A DNA stretch of 64,000 nucleotides from Salvator merianae (GCA_003586115.2 QVOM02000113.1:1647813-1711812); one strand, 5' to 3'; shown: positions 23,254 through 36,128, counted from the stretch's first letter. The notes: generated by a model from the letters alone, not told the origin. Translations and numbers: made by a program.

Positions 23254-24883
23254 CTGTGGCCATTTCAGATCATACCAAAAAGCATTTTTCACAGTGCTAA
23301 AAGGAATCCATGCTCTTTAAAATGTAGATCTTATTTCGTATGTTAAAAAATAGTTTTTTCCACCATTTGTAAGTATTTTAAAATATATTATACCACTTTA
23401 GACAGAACCCATCTTTATTTTGCCTAGAATGGAGAAGCAGGGAATGTGGGTCATGCCTACTCAGCAAAGTAACCCAGGGTTATCATGCCAATTCTGTTGC
23501 TTCCTTTGGCATTTATGGGTTGGTCTTTCTTTTCTTCTTCAGTCCATATAACACTCCCTTCCCTCAGGTACAGCTAAATTTAAACAGCCTGTTTGCTTGT
23601 TTGTTTGTTTGTTTTTGTGGGACTTCATGTTGGAAGGTATAAAACACAGGCCACCATTGGTGATGGTGACATTAGATCAGGTGAAATGGCCACTAAAAGA
23701 GAGGGTAAGCACTCAGGGAGTAGTTTCTCTTGCTCACCATTTCCAGTGCTCTAGAGAACACCTATGACAGGACTGCAGCTGGTTGCTTGCAGGTCCAGGC
23801 AGCATTTCACCCCGTTAGAACACTAATTCAGCTGCAAGGGAGCAGTTTCAAGCTGATCTTGCACCTTTGCAGCTGAGTTATAGTGTCATAAAGGCTCCAT
23901 GTGAATCCTGCCTCATGTTAATTATAGGCCTGCTTGAAATCACAAAGGAGAGGAAAGCTTAATGCTAGGGATGAACTCAAATGTCAATCTGTCTCTGATA
24001 TTGTCTTCTGGACTTTTGTCCCACAAATGAATCTCATACACATCAATGAGCAACTGTTGAATTTGCTTGTTTTTAACATTTCTGTCCATGAGACTGGCAG
24101 AGTTGCTGCCTTAATTCTGAAAGAGTTGATCTCCTTCCTTGAGAAAGATCCAAGTATGGATCTTCGTTATCTCTGATTCTGCTTAGACTGTGGATGAATG
24201 AGCATCAGTACAATGTAGTGATTTCTTTCATGCTATCTACATTCTGTTCTTTGCATCTGTATTTCAAATCTTGATCTCAGCAGCAAAATATGGGGAAAAG
24301 GACTGAGAAGGAGTAGCAACACTGTTGGATCAGAACTGATGCTGTGAGGAGGATAGTAGAAGAAATGTTCTGCACACTTGAAATGTCTCTGCATGAAATC
24401 TCTCCTCTTTAGGCACTACAGAAGAATCTATCCTTATTCCTTCAAGTGCACAATGAACATGAAGCACTACAGAGAACTCCACTGAGTTTTGGGAGGTGAC
24501 AGAAGACAAAGGATATTTCCTGTACTTGCTTTACATCTCTAGTACAGATGTATCCTGTAAAAATACAACCACAGCCAAAATGGGTACCACACTGGTTAAC
24601 TCAGCACATTGCATGACAAATTTGCTGGGCTTAAAACCTCCTTTGTTAAATTACAGAGAAAACTTTCATTTTGTTGAGTCTGAAAATTAAGTTAGTTTCC
24701 ATGCCATGCACAATGGCTTAAAGATATAGGGGTTAAATGGTGTTTGGCAGTAACTTATGCAGTAGAACTGGCTGCATGCTGGAGCACGGGGAGTCTCATC
24801 TTTGATCCTGCTGCATTGAACTGCAATAAATCAAAATCCATTCCTTTCCCACTGTCTGCTGGATTTACTCTGTGAGTCAATGA
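23254..24883. other. Unique non-coding DNA
   Basis: A (TTTG)n tract lies at 23596-23618. The 80-codon frame at 23934-24176 has no domain I recognise. No other feature. Confidence 0.5.
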
Positions 24884-25407
24884 TAAGAACATAAGAGGAG
24901 CCTTGCTGGATCAGGCCATGGCCCATCTAGTCCAGCATTCTGTTTCACACAGTGGCCCACCAATTGCTTCTGGGCATTCTCAAGCAGAACATAAAGGCAA
25001 AACCTTCACCTGCTCTTGACTCCCCACAAATGGTTTTACAGACACCCTGCCTATCTTTCCAACCTGGAGGCAGTACCTAGGCATCCATTTGAGTAGCCAT
25101 TGATACACCTGACCTCCATGAATCTGTCCAATCCCTTCTTAAAGCTGTCCAGGCTGATGGCTGTCACCACCTCATCCGGTAATAAATTCCACAGACTGAC
25201 AACCCTCTGGGTGAAAAAATACTAACTCTCTTACCCATCAGCTTCAGAGAGTGCCCCCTGGTCCTAGTGTTGTGTGATAGGGGAAAAAAAAAAACTTCTC
25301 TTTATCCACCTTATCCATGCTGTGCATGATTTTATATACTTCAATCAGATCTCCTCTTAAACGCCACATTCAAAGCTGAAGAGGCCAAGGCGTTGCAGCC
25401 TGATTTC

Positions 25408-26055
25408 TTAAGGAAGGTGTTCCAGCCCCTTGATCATTCTGGTTGCCCTTTTTTGCACCTTCTCCAGTTCCACAATATCCTTTCTGAGGTGAGGTGACCA
25501 GAATTGTACACAATATTCCAAGTGTGGTCTCACCATAGATTTGTAAAGAGGCACAATGACACTTGCTGACTTGTTTTCTATTCCCTTCCTTATTATCCCT
25601 AGCATTGAATTTGCTTTTTTCATTGCCGCTGCACACTGGGTGGACACCTTCATTGAGCTGTCTATCAGAACCCCAAGATCCTTTTCCTGGTCTGTCACAG
25701 AAAGTTTGGCCCCCATCAGTTTATAGCTATAATTGGGGTTCTTTGTCCCGATGTGCATCACTTTGCACTTGCTAAGATTGAAGTGCATTTGCCACTTCGT
25801 TGCCCACTCACCCAATGTCAGGAGATCCCGCTGGAGCTCTTTACAATCACCTTCAGTTTTTACTACCCTGAACAATTTAGTGTCATCAGCAAACTTTGCT
25901 AACTCACTACTTACCCCTGTGTCGAGATCATTTATGAATAAATTAAAAAGCAGGGGTCCTAATACTGAACCTTGCAGGACCCCACTTTTCGCCTCTTTCC
26001 ACTCTGAGAACTGACCATTTATTCCTACTCTCTGTTGAATAAGAGTTCACCCAGT
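25408..26055 (-). pseudogene. CR1 ORF2 reverse transcriptase, C-terminal part
   Basis: The minus-strand frame is open over this range. In order it shows LQGSVLGPLLFNLFINDL (about 25979-25930), the catalytic FADDTKL box (25893-25873), WATKWQMHFNLSKCKVMHIG, DLGVLIDSS, IVPLYKSMVRPHLEYCVQFW and LEKVQKRATRMIKG. These are the order and motifs of CR1-clade reverse transcriptases. The fingers and early palm are deleted. A TGA closes the frame just upstream of the junction, and it is out of frame with the endonuclease part. Confidence 0.92.
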
Positions 26056-26538
26056 CTATGTGGGGGTAGTTGAAGTCTCCCATTATAACTACCTTCCCTT
26101 TTTTGATGCCTCCATGACCTCATTTTCCAATTGCTGGTCTTCTTCATGAGTGTGGTTGGGAGTGCGATACCATGTCCCTAACATTAGACTTGTTTTCTGA
26201 CCTCGTATTGTTACCCATAATGTTTCTATGGATGGGTCTGTTTTATCTGGAAGTTCCAGTTCATAGGATTCTATCTCTTCCTTAACATATAAGGCTACAC
26301 CACCTCCAATTCGCCCTTTCTGGTCTTTCCGGTACAGTTTGTAACCTGGGATCACTGTATCCCATTGGTTTTCATCAGTCCACCAGGTTTCAGTAATGGC
26401 AATAATATCAATATTTTTATCCATCACTAAACATTCCAGCTCCCCTATTTTGGCTCGGAGGCTTCTTGCATTTGCATACAGGCATTTGTATGCACTCTTC
26501 TGTTGAAAGTACTGCTGTTTAGGATCATGTGCAATCAT
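26050..26538 (-). pseudogene. CR1 ORF2 endonuclease, partial
   Basis: The minus-strand translation shows YANARSLRAKIGELE, the catalytic-type ITETWW, GGGVALYVKEEIESYELEL and WYRTPN: the N-terminal apurinic-type endonuclease of CR1. The frame stops at 26089 because of a one-base change in the A-run at about 26099-26104. In the next frame the sequence continues as VVIMGDFNYPHIDW to about 26050. The deletion junction then follows. Confidence 0.9.
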
Positions 26539-26870
26539 CGACTGCTTCTTGCCTCTTTTACTTGAATACTACTGACTAGTTTCCCACTCTGCTCACTAAA
26601 CTGTGCACTTTCACGAACCAGATGCTGCCCAACTCCTATCACCTTTCCCCCAGGGATTAGTTTAAAAGCTGCTCTGCAGCCTTTTTAATATTAAGCACCA
26701 GCAGTCTGGTTCCATCTTGGTTCAGGTGCAACCTGTCCCTTTTGTACAGGTTTGGCTTGTCCCAAATGTTCCCCAGTCTCTGACAAATCTAAACCCTTCC
26801 TCTCGACACTACTGCCTCATCCACGCATTGAGGCTCCTGAGCTCTGCCTGTCTAGCTGGCTCAATGATGA

Positions 26871-26981
26871 TGATCTTGCAGGTGACAGAAATTGAGTTTT
26901 TCAAGACACTAACAAAAAAGACAGTTTCTTCTGCTATGAGAACAAATGTAAGCTATGATGATTCCTTATTACTGAGTCAGA
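26871..26981. other. Unassigned spacer
   Basis: Short unique sequence between the CR1 5' limit and the MITE. No feature. Confidence 0.4.
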
Positions 26982-27357
26982 GACTGCCTCCAGACAGCAA
27001 AAGGAAATGTGGGATCTTGTTTAGATCCCACAATTGCCTCTTACTATCCCTGACAAACAGCAGGGCAAAATTACAGGGCAAATGTGCGTCCCTGTCTATC
27101 TGGATACTTGCTCCTGCTATGGTGCTTGCATGGTGGCCAATTTCTGTGATGGATCCCAGGAGCAAGCATCCAGACAGGTAAGCCGATATCCCTATTCTGG
27201 GAAAATGCAGGTTGGAAATTAATTTTCCCAGAATTGTAATAATGGGGGATTTCACCCCTTTATTCCAGGGCTATGGAGGAACTGCCCCGGATATGTGTGG
27301 CAATCCCAACATAATCCCAGAATAGTCCCACATTTTAGGCCCTGTCTGGATGCAGCC
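26982..27357 (+). mobile_element. MITE family D copy
   Basis: The left end GACTGCCTCCAGACAG and the right end CTGTCTGGATGCAGCC are inverted repeats. AATGTGGGATC and AGTCCCACATTTTAGG extend the symmetry. Internal hairpins include GATCTTGTTTAGATC and a pair around AATTTTCCCAGAATTG. The same family occurs at 14059-14475. Confidence 0.8.
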
Positions 27358-28961
27358 AAAATGAAAATTAGACAAAGCTTAATATACATAAACAGCATTT
27401 TTAAAAAATGGAGCCATCCCTAAAACGTTCAACACATTATCCAGCATGCTAAAGGGTAGTTCAAGATTAAAGGGGACCCAAAACTTCCATTTCTAACTTC
27501 CCCATTGATGGATCACTTGGCTTCATACCGTAGCAGAAAGAATGAAATCACCTCAAAGCTTCTTTCAACTTCTTGGAATTTATATCACTATGTAACACAT
27601 TTTTTCCTTAAACAAGCAAACAAAAAAAGATGCTGAAGGAATTACAAGTTGCAAAAGAGTAGACTACCTCTATAATACAATTTTAAATGGTGATTGATTT
27701 ATAATGGGGGGAAGGCAGAATCTAAGAGTTAATAAGGGATAAAGGAAGTATACAAAGAGGAAATCATGCAAAATCTAAAGAAATAAAAGCAATACAGACA
27801 ACATGCAGATGTCACACACTGTTTCAACAGTCATAAGAAATCATACATCGAATATCAGAGATTATGGTCTACCTCGGTCAAGGTGTGTGTGGAAAGACCA
27901 AAATGAACAATCAAAAATGTATAGCTTTTTTGAAAGAGAGCCTAGCACATTCAGTTCTAGTAAATTGACCTCAAAGAGCATTTTAACAGCATACAGGTAT
28001 GATGAGGTTCCCAATTTGAGGAATAATAGATCTGAAAGACCAAATGAATACATCAGCATTTATTAACTCTAGAGGAGGGACGGGTGTTGGAATATATCAA
28101 AGGAGATCAGAATATAAACTTCAGAGATGTGAGAGAGCGCCAATAGAAGGTTAATCAATTCTTCTTTTAACTTTCATAAATGATATCTGTTTTAAATAGG
28201 AACAGCCACTTCTAAGGAAGATCATGTGTGAATGATACGGGGACAGGGGGAGTGGGAAGAAAAGAAGTGCTGAAAGAAGCAATTAGCTTTTGTAGTAAAG
28301 AACATGTGGGAACCATGGTGCCTTTTTCCTCTTGGTGCAAGCTTAGCAGGGGCTAGTGCCTACTGGAACTGGTGTGGGGGAAGGCAAGATAGCTAAAGCA
28401 AAGTGGTATCAGATATCTGAACAGTTAGAACTAATGCTAGACGAAGCACAGTGGGAGCTTCTGCACCACACACACTGGTCCATGGTGTGAAGGCTGGTCT
28501 TGGCCAGGATCACTAGGTCTAGGCAAAGACTAGGGAAGAGCATGGCAGCACATATGGCAATAAGAATAACTCTTTTGTGGCCCTGCCCCGTCCTTCCTTG
28601 GATGCTGGGGAACAAAAGTTCCCCAACCTCCAAAGTTGCACAACAGAGTGATTTTGGCACCATGCCACAAATGGCTCATTTCTGGGGCTGTTTCCAGAGC
28701 CTAGTGAAATGGCAGCTAACTCTGCATGTTGATTGGCAGGTAGCTAGCTCAGCCCACAGCTCAGGAATGCTTGGGAGAACATTTTGACATAGTCTCCTGT
28801 AGGAGCACTCCCCAGCACAATCCTCATGCGAGGAAGAGCTCCAAGTGAAAGGCCCGTGAGGCAAGAGCACTTCCGAAAACGTACGGCCTCTCAAGGATCA
28901 CTATCAAGAGGATGCCACATTCCCCAGCAGCAGCTAGCATGCCTCAAATTTACTGTACAGA
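27358..28961. other. Unique DNA
   Basis: No gene. At 28430-28900 the base composition is more GC-rich, and short self-complementary bits such as GGGGAACAAAAGTTCCCC (28609-28626) suggest another old MITE that I could not delimit. Confidence 0.45.
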
Positions 28962-29104
28962 AAATGCAATCCTATGTGAACCAATATGAATACTGACCCC
29001 ACTAAACAGTGGAGTATGCACAAACCTGCATATGTACAGTCAGAAATAAGTCCTATTGTGTTCAGTGGGTTTACTCCTAGGAAAATGTGCACAGAATTGC
29101 ACTC
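28962..29104. mobile_element. Palindromic MITE (ATGCAATCCTATG type)
   Basis: Ends ATGCAATCCTATGTG and TGCACAGAATTGCACT are inverted. The interior GAAATAAGTCCTATTGTG and GTTTACTCCTAGG belongs to a short repeat I associate with squamate genomes. Confidence 0.65.
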
Positions 29105-30352
29105 TTGGAATATTTTCTTCATGTGACTTTCACAAACATATAGGGAAATGAATGTAAATAATCTGTCTCCTCAGTAACTAAGGCTGAATCCAAACAACAA
29201 ATAAAGTGAGACAGATGAGAGCCTCTAATGGCCAACTACACATGGCCACCCAAATTGGGTTTGCAGCCAGTTTCCATGGCATTAACTGTCCTCAGAGACA
29301 ACCTACTGGTAAATCCTGCTGATTGAATCTAATTTTGCCCTCTTGCCCTCTTGCTGCCATCTAGAAAGACCATGGTGAAGGGGCTAACCTACCTGCGGTG
29401 ATTTCTAGCCTGTGCAATTAACTGCCAGATAGAAACTGGGCAATGTCCAAGACCATTTTTCTGTCAGTGCTAAATCACACTGGGTTAAATGTTTGAAGCT
29501 GCAGAACTGTTGTTCCATAACTTGAACATCCTAGAGGCATGGGCCATATACAGCCCCATCCCAGTGGCACAATTAGAGGATCCTATCTCAATGATGGCCC
29601 CTTTCATGATTATTAGGATGCAGACTAAGAATTGATAGCTGCTTCATGAAAAGCAATCAAGCAAAGACCAAAAACAAACAAAAAACCAAAAAAACCCTTC
29701 TCGGAGCCCCCTTTATGATTTATCACATTGGGAATGCCTGGGTGAACAAGTAATTTTTCATCAGGTGTCTAAAAATATGATAGTAGAGGCCTGATTTAAT
29801 AGGAGATACCAGTAGGTTGTGACAAACCACAGATTAGGACACAGGATTGGAGGAGTGGGGGTCTCCCCAAATTAAAATTATGTGCAATTTGGGGAGATGA
29901 AAGTAAGTCTTCTAATCGGATTCATTTCTCTTCTGGACCCATAAGCTGCCACTGCATGTAACTAGAAACAATGTCAGCTTCATGCCTGGGAGAGTTAGCT
30001 TTAAGTGTAGGAAATGAGGCATTATTTTAAAATGAACAAGTTATAAAATTGCACAGTATTGCTGATTTCAGCAAATGCATTATATTAAGCTGCTTCTTCA
30101 TGAAAGAGTTCAAATAGTTTTGAAAGATTTCAGTGAACATTTAAACAGTTCATCCTCAGAGTATGTCAAAATAGGAACTCTACAGGGAAAATATGATGCA
30201 CCCTCTGCCTGCTTAAAAACAACAGCAAACCCAGACTCTGTGGATGTAGTGATAGAAGAAGAGGACTATAAACTTTCTTTGATTTTAATGGCTTTGCTGA
30301 AATCAGAGAACATTTTGCATTTCAGGAATTAGCTGCAGAAACATCAAGTTGG
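29105..30352. other. Unique non-coding DNA
   Basis: Nothing supported. An 85-codon frame at 30075-30332 lacks a known domain or clear splice sites. Confidence 0.5.
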
Positions 30353-30673
30353 TAGAGATGTGCTGAACTGGTTTGAACATGAACTAGTGTGATTCAACCC
30401 ATGAGTGTTTGACCAGTTCATATTCAAACTGAACCACCCCAGGTTCGGGGGGGGGGGGTCAGCTGCAACTCAAACTGAGCCATTGGTGTCCAAGAGAACA
30501 AAACACCCCAGTTCAAATCAAACTGGTTCACGCTCAGTGCTACTCTGCCCTTTAAAAGGGCTTTTCTTTTGGAAGGTTAAATTCTTTGAACAGATTTGAT
30601 GTTTGGATCAAACCCATTCAAAAAGTTTCAAATTCAAACTAAACCACTATTTTAATGTTGGTGCACATTTCTA
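30353..30673. mobile_element. hAT-like MITE, family A copy 2
   Basis: Ends TAGAGATGTGCTGAAC and GGTGCACATTTCTA are inverted repeats. The symmetry continues outward (GTTGG / CCAAC). The interior has repeated GTTTGAAC/GTTCAAAC motifs and a run of ten or more G at 30448. No clear target duplication. Confidence 0.7.
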
Positions 30674-31005
30674 CCAACATTAGAAATAGAAATGGAAGTG
30701 GTGGAAATATACAGGGAGGAGGCATTATATGCAACTGCTTCTTCTTTAGTGAGCACAAAGGCAGTAAGGCCATATTTAACTGGGAGGTCTTAATCCAGAC
30801 AGGACAGAGGGCACTGGCTCAGAAATCAGAGCTACTAGGCATCATTTCAGTGTATGGTTTTGGAAGTGGTATGCAACTGAAAATTAATTGCTAAGTTGTT
30901 TTGCTGAAGTTCTGCTTGGGCTTCCCACAGGTATCCAAACACTGTGAAAACAGGTTGCAAGACTAAATGAGCCAGTGGTCTGATTCAGTAGAGTTCCTAT
31001 AACTC

Positions 31006-31190
31006 AGGCTGCACTGACACATATGAAAAAAGTGGACTGAAAACAGCATAGAACTGGTAGCATGCAGACACTAAGGTTCCCATTCCACTTCTAATCCATG
31101 TTAAAATGCTTCAAAAGTGCATAGTCTACCTTTAATATGAATTACAGACACTAGTGTGTGGATGTTACCATTTCTAAGCCATTTTCAAGC
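31006..31190 (+). repeat. Dispersed repeat of unknown class, copy 1
   Basis: GGCTGCACTGACACAT and CCACTTCTAATCCATGTT with TTTAATATG match 48332-48560 in the same order, so both are copies of one old dispersed repeat. Confidence 0.6.
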
Positions 31191-31194
31191 CTTT

Positions 31195-31320
31195 TTTTTG
31201 CATATATAGTGTTCATTTTTATTCTTTTTTATTGTATTGATTGCATAGGTTTGTTCCACCCTTTGGTGAAAAAGGCGTTACAAATATATATATTTTTATC
31301 ATCATCATCATCATCATCTA
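31195..31320 (+). mobile_element. LINE/SINE 3' end with (ATC)n tail
   Basis: TTGTTCCACCCTTTGGTGAA and GCGTTACAAATATATA form a diverged retroposon 3' end, followed by eight ATC units. Confidence 0.5.
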
Positions 31321-31384
31321 ATGAATGACTTATCCCTGATCACACTGCCATCCTACACTGATTCATTTTCATTCTTAGAATCAA

Positions 31385-31695
31385 TAGATGTGCTGAACCA
31401 GTTTGCTTTTCAACCATTTCAAATTGAATCGAGTAGTACAATCAGTTCAAACTCAAGCTTGAGTGTTAAACTGGTCACACCACCCAATTCAATTTGAAGT
31501 GGTTTGTGTTTGACAATATTTGCCCATTAAAGAACTTTTAAAAGTAATTTTAAATGTTTGAACAGGTTTGAACCTTTTGGGGGTTGAAATGAACCAGCTT
31601 GTGCCTTTTTGAAACTGTTGAAGTTGGAACCGAATAACACGCAGTTCACTTTGGTTTGAACTGAGTCACAATTTTTAGGCTTGTGCACATCTCTA
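31385..31695. mobile_element. hAT-like MITE, family A copy 3
   Basis: Ends TAGATGTGCTGAACCAG and CTTGTGCACATCTCTA are inverted. The interior has GAACCAGTTTG and TTTGAACTG motifs as in copies 2, 4 and 5. No duplication is visible. Confidence 0.7.
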
Positions 31696-33333
31696 TTCCT
31701 GGGTTCTGTTTTGTTTAACAGAAATGAGTGAGCTCACTTCCTCAGCAGAACCACCCAGACTATGGAACTCTTTCATACTGTCTTTTTGGAAAGATAAAGT
31801 AAATCTTTATATTCCAGTAAGCATAGATTTTATAACATCCGCCAATACTTTTTTCTAATGTTCTTTCAATGGCTGGTTTTGTCTGTTTTGTAAATTGCTT
31901 TGCATTCTTTTTTAATCACAAATTATATTTTTATATGGTGTATGGTTCTGGTCAGATTGTCTACATTATCTGAGGATTCACTGTTATGCATGATGGAGTA
32001 CATGGTGTAGTTATATTGCCATGTGTTGTTTATGAAAACATTGGCTTATCTGTGAGGTCCCAATCTCACTTCCTGGTGGTTTGGACTGTTTTATGGTCTG
32101 TCCATGTAATTTTTAAAATCACCAATTTCACAATATGAAAAAGTGGGTTATTTGAGTTGAATCTGACTATTTCCTTGCGCAACAGTGGCACTAAGACTGA
32201 ATACTGCCTAAACCACCATAATAAGGTATTTATATGACCAGTATGGAGAAGGGAGGATCCTATACATTTGTTGATTCAATATATTGGCCAGTGTGGAATC
32301 ACCAATGAACTATAAGAAGGTTGGATTCTTGATTCTCAACAACAAATAAATTCCTTACCATTTCTCACCAATGAACTAGATCAATCATAAAACTATTTGG
32401 TCTTTTGGGAAAGTATGGCTGAGTGGTCTGAACAGTGGCCTACAGGTCAGGACTGCCAAGGTGTAGCGGAAGGGCAAGGCTCCACTTGAAAGCTTTCCTT
32501 TGACCTTCATGCATATAAGTTTGGTCCTCCCCTTCCGCACCACAGCTTTATAGGGTGCCTGTTGTATAGGTGGCAAATACAATACGAGGAAAATTTCTCT
32601 GATGTTGTTTTGTGACTACAAGGCTATTTGTCAGCTGGCTTTTTAAAAAATCCTCAAACAACATAATGCAGACTTTGCAGAATAAAGGTTAAAACATAAT
32701 GCTGACAATGCCAAATAAAGGTTAAGCCACAACACTACCACTACAGTATAAAATGATCTCATCATTTGCAGCTGTATAGCAAAATGATTGTGACTGAGAA
32801 ACTGGAGACCTGCAAATATCTAACACATCAGAGAACACAATCCCAATGCAGTGAACTGGCTACATGATAAATGATTCTATGGAAAATTAGTCACTAAGTT
32901 TTCTATGCTCCCCCAAGGGTTGGGATTGTCTCTTCAGTTGTCATGAAAGTAGACATTCAAAATATGATCTTTAACTTAAACCACTGCTACATTCTGTTTG
33001 AGAATTCTGGTTCCCAAATTCTACTTTCTAGTATTACTGCAGGGTAGAATTCCAAGTAACTCACTAGCCAAGTTACAATATAAGGGTACATGTACATGCA
33101 CCAATCCCACCCTCTTGAGTTTTTGTTTGTTTTTAAACATGAATGTTTAAAACACCAAGTAGATTCTTGGCATAAAGTTGATACATTTACTCTGCACAAC
33201 TACAATGGTTTCTGTGAAGAAATAATGGGAAATGCCTATCTCATAAATCAGAAGAAAGCTACATCCATATTCCCACCCCTCTCCGGGTTCTCTTCTTGTC
33301 TGTCATCTGTTTGATTAGGGATAACTTAGATGG
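31696..33333. other. Unique AT-rich DNA
   Basis: No supported feature. 31740-31930 may hold a decayed LINE 3' end. Confidence 0.45.
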
Positions 33334-33373
33334 AAAGGATTTTTAGGGTTGTGAAAGGATTTTTAGGGTTGTG
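33334..33373. repeat. Exact 20-bp tandem duplication
   Basis: AAAGGATTTTTAGGGTTGTG occurs twice in tandem with no mismatch. Confidence 0.98.
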
Positions 33374-34527
33374 TTATACTCTTCTAGAATATTTGGGGCC
33401 ATTTACATACAATTTTTTTTCTCTCTGTGGCAATGTTTGCATGGCATTGTTGTTAGCACCATGGAAGAGTTATGCATATATTGGATCTGAACATCCCTGC
33501 ACACTCATGGCACAGTGGATGTGATAAAAAAAGTATGGGGTCTGCATGAACTCACTCTCATGCAGCAAGCACCATGCCCCATAAAGGAAGAGCAGGAGAA
33601 AGCACTGTGATAGCACTTTCTCATGTTTTGTGGGGTCATTGCTCTGCAACACTACAGCTAATGTAGACTTACTGTAGTCCATATTCTTCATCATAGATGA
33701 GATGGCCCTGTTCTTAAAACCGAGGAAATGACAAACTTCTCATTGCCCTACTGTTTCCCAGATGTCCTAATTGAAAACATTGCAGTCAAAGAAGAAGAGT
33801 TCCCCAGCTGCAATGTTTCTGTGATTGGAAGCACTTTAAGAAAAGCAGCACTCTGTTTAAACAGATGGCTGCCTGTAGCCTTGTCCAAATCCTACCTATG
33901 TTTTTGTTTACAGTGCTGACAATGCATATGATGCACCTCTTTCTCCTTTTTTTGAGAAAGATTAAAAACGGGTTCTCCCACCAGTTACAAGGAAGATAAA
34001 TATGAGGACAAATCGAGAGACAAAAAAGATAAAGAAAAAAAAATGGATGTGGAGTTCCCCAAAATGCGTAACTTAGCGGAAATATCTTCTTCTTTATAAT
34101 CCCACTTTTTTTTTTTATCTTTCCTCCTTTATTTCTGGAGAAGTAGCTGAACAGGGACAGGCATTTGCCCAAGACCCAGGTTGAGGAAGCTGTTTGGGTA
34201 GCTTTCCCAGATGGAGAGGGAACCTGGGTGGCTCAATGGGTCCCCCTAAGTTGGTTTTCTTAAGAAGTGGCACATAGGCCGGAAGCTGAAGGGGCATGAA
34301 CATACTGAGAAATGGGCAGCAGGTCCCACAGATCTTTTTTTCTCATCCTTTCCCATCCCAGACTCTTCAACTGGCGGCAAACTATTTGGCAACCCACTGT
34401 TACCATTTTGACTTATGATTGGCCAGAAAACTGTCTCACCAGACACAAATATCTAGTAAAAAATACTGCAAAAAATAAGAGATTCCACAGATTTAAACAA
34501 AGGACTAACTCACTAAGTAGACAGGAA
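33374..34527. other. Unique non-coding DNA
   Basis: Nothing supported. The 128-codon minus-strand frame at 33786-34172 is lysine- and phenylalanine-rich low-complexity translation. Confidence 0.5.
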
Positions 34528-34794
34528 CAGAGATATGCCAAACTGTTTTGGATTCAAACCTGTTTGAATTGAATAAGGGCTGTTCCAAAGGTTGGAGTTC
34601 AAACTGCAAACCCTGCCTGTTCAAAAGCAGAGTTTAAATTTGAACAAAGGGATGTTAAAATGAACCTACCAAACACACCCTGTCTGAACCAAACAACTTG
34701 CCTGTTTGGAGAAAAAGTTCAAATTCAAACCAAACAAAGCGGTCTTCAGTTCGCTTTGAACCGAACAGCCAATTTAAGTTTGTGCACATCTCTA
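34528..34794. mobile_element. hAT-like MITE, family A copy 4
   Basis: Ends CAGAGATATGCCAAAC and GTTTGTGCACATCTCTA are inverted. The flanks GACAGGAA (34520-34527) and GACTGGAA (34795-34802) agree at 7 of 8 bases: an 8-bp target duplication as made by hAT transposases. Confidence 0.85.
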
Positions 34795-36128
34795 GACTGG
34801 AAATAAGACTTCAGGTTCAATACCATCTTTTGATGAGTGGCCCATTTCAGGATTGCCCATTTTTTTGGTACTTGAATAGTAACACTGCCTTGTTAGTTGC
34901 TACATGTTACCAAGCACTGAAGCACATGTACAGCCTTACACATAGTGTTCATTTCTTCACCTGCTCTCTCTTAACAGTTCAAGCAAAATTGAGTCATGAG
35001 AAGATACTTTCAGTGATGTTTGGAGCATCTGAATTACATAGAATATTGGCTGGAGGAAGGGATGAGAAGACTTCCAAAATCATTAAAAAAATAAATAAAT
35101 CCCAGGAACATCTCATCCCTGCTACCTCAAGCAATAGCTTTACTGAGCCCATAAAATATCTTTATAGGGATATGAGTTTATAAGGTTAATTGGAGTTCAG
35201 TTCTTTGGCAACATTCTGCTAATCACTCTTATGTAAAGATGAGATAGCCAAGAGACAAGACATTTTGCTTAGAACAAGCTAAGAGCTCAACTGTTTTTTG
35301 TTTTGTTTTTTTCCCCTTTAAACATCTACTCTTGAATTATGCTCATCAAAAACAAAACGTACAATAATAACTGTTTGCACTTCATGACCTTGAAGGTGAG
35401 TGAAGTTTTCCGGTACTTTGCATTCATTATTTCTAGCAGAGTTTTAACAGAGGGTACTTTTTCTTTTCCTTTTAGGGTTGTGTCTATCCAGTATACATAG
35501 GCTGAAAAAATGTACAAGAAGCCAGCTGTTCAAAATTGTTCATCCTCCTTCAAATTTACAGTTTAAACTTTTCAGCTCTACAGATTTGGCACATTTTATT
35601 ACTTAATAAAGATCAATGACTATAATGAATTTGGTTGGTCTCAGCATAGTTGCCTGTGGATTCCTGCCAACTTCACATATCCAATCATTCAATTAGTTTT
35701 GATGGCAACTGTTTGCTTAGAATCTCATATTCAGAATAGTAGGAAGAGTTGTAGGTCATAATGACAGTGAACTGGCAGAGCTATAAGGAAATTTGCAAAG
35801 TGTCATATATCTTCTCTATAGCTGCCATTAGTTATTATCCAATAATATAAGAAGCACCAACTTCATCCTTATTTAAAACAAAATGCAAACAGGCATTTCA
35901 AACATGTGTGCAAAATATGTACTTCAAAAAAAGCCAAAAATTTTTTTTACATAGTATATACAATGTTATCTTGCTTTCCTAAATGATAAAAGAGCAAAAT
36001 TATTACCAAAGCCTCTTCTTCACCACCTCCATGTAAAAAAATTATATTTTATGCAAAACTCCTGCAAAGATGCTATGCTGATCTAGAAAAAAAATAATAA
36101 ATGGTTCAGGGATCCTGATTTGGATTGG
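34795..36128. other. Unique AT-rich DNA
   Basis: No supported feature. A 161-codon frame at 34698-35183 starts inside the MITE and has no domain. Confidence 0.5.

Larger units (their letters stand above)
24884..26870 (-). mobile_element. CR1 LINE with internal deletion
   Basis: This is the most complete LINE in the window, reading from about 26870 (5') down to its tail at 24884 (plus-strand AAGAACATAAGAGGAGCC). It contains a 5' leader, part of the endonuclease, the 3' part of the reverse transcriptase and the whole 3' UTR. The central part of ORF2, between the endonuclease GDFNxPxxDW box and the palm motifs, is missing, with the junction near 26040-26055. It cannot encode a working protein. 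It is less diverged than the CR1 pieces at 2050 and 45285, so it is probably younger. Confidence 0.92.

Noticed and set aside
23934..24176. 80-codon frame with a helix-like C-terminus
   Set aside because: No recognisable family, no splice signals and no support beyond being open.
26717..27181. 154-codon plus-strand open frame
   Set aside because: It is antisense to the CR1 5' region and continues into an unrelated MITE, so it is a shadow frame.
30075..30332. 85-codon frame with a fairly protein-like composition
   Set aside because: I find no family match and no clear acceptor or donor; lengths like this occur by chance throughout the window.
34698..35183. 161-codon open frame on the plus strand
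   Set aside because: It begins inside a hAT-like MITE, runs into unrelated unique DNA, has no domain and no convincing splice sites.
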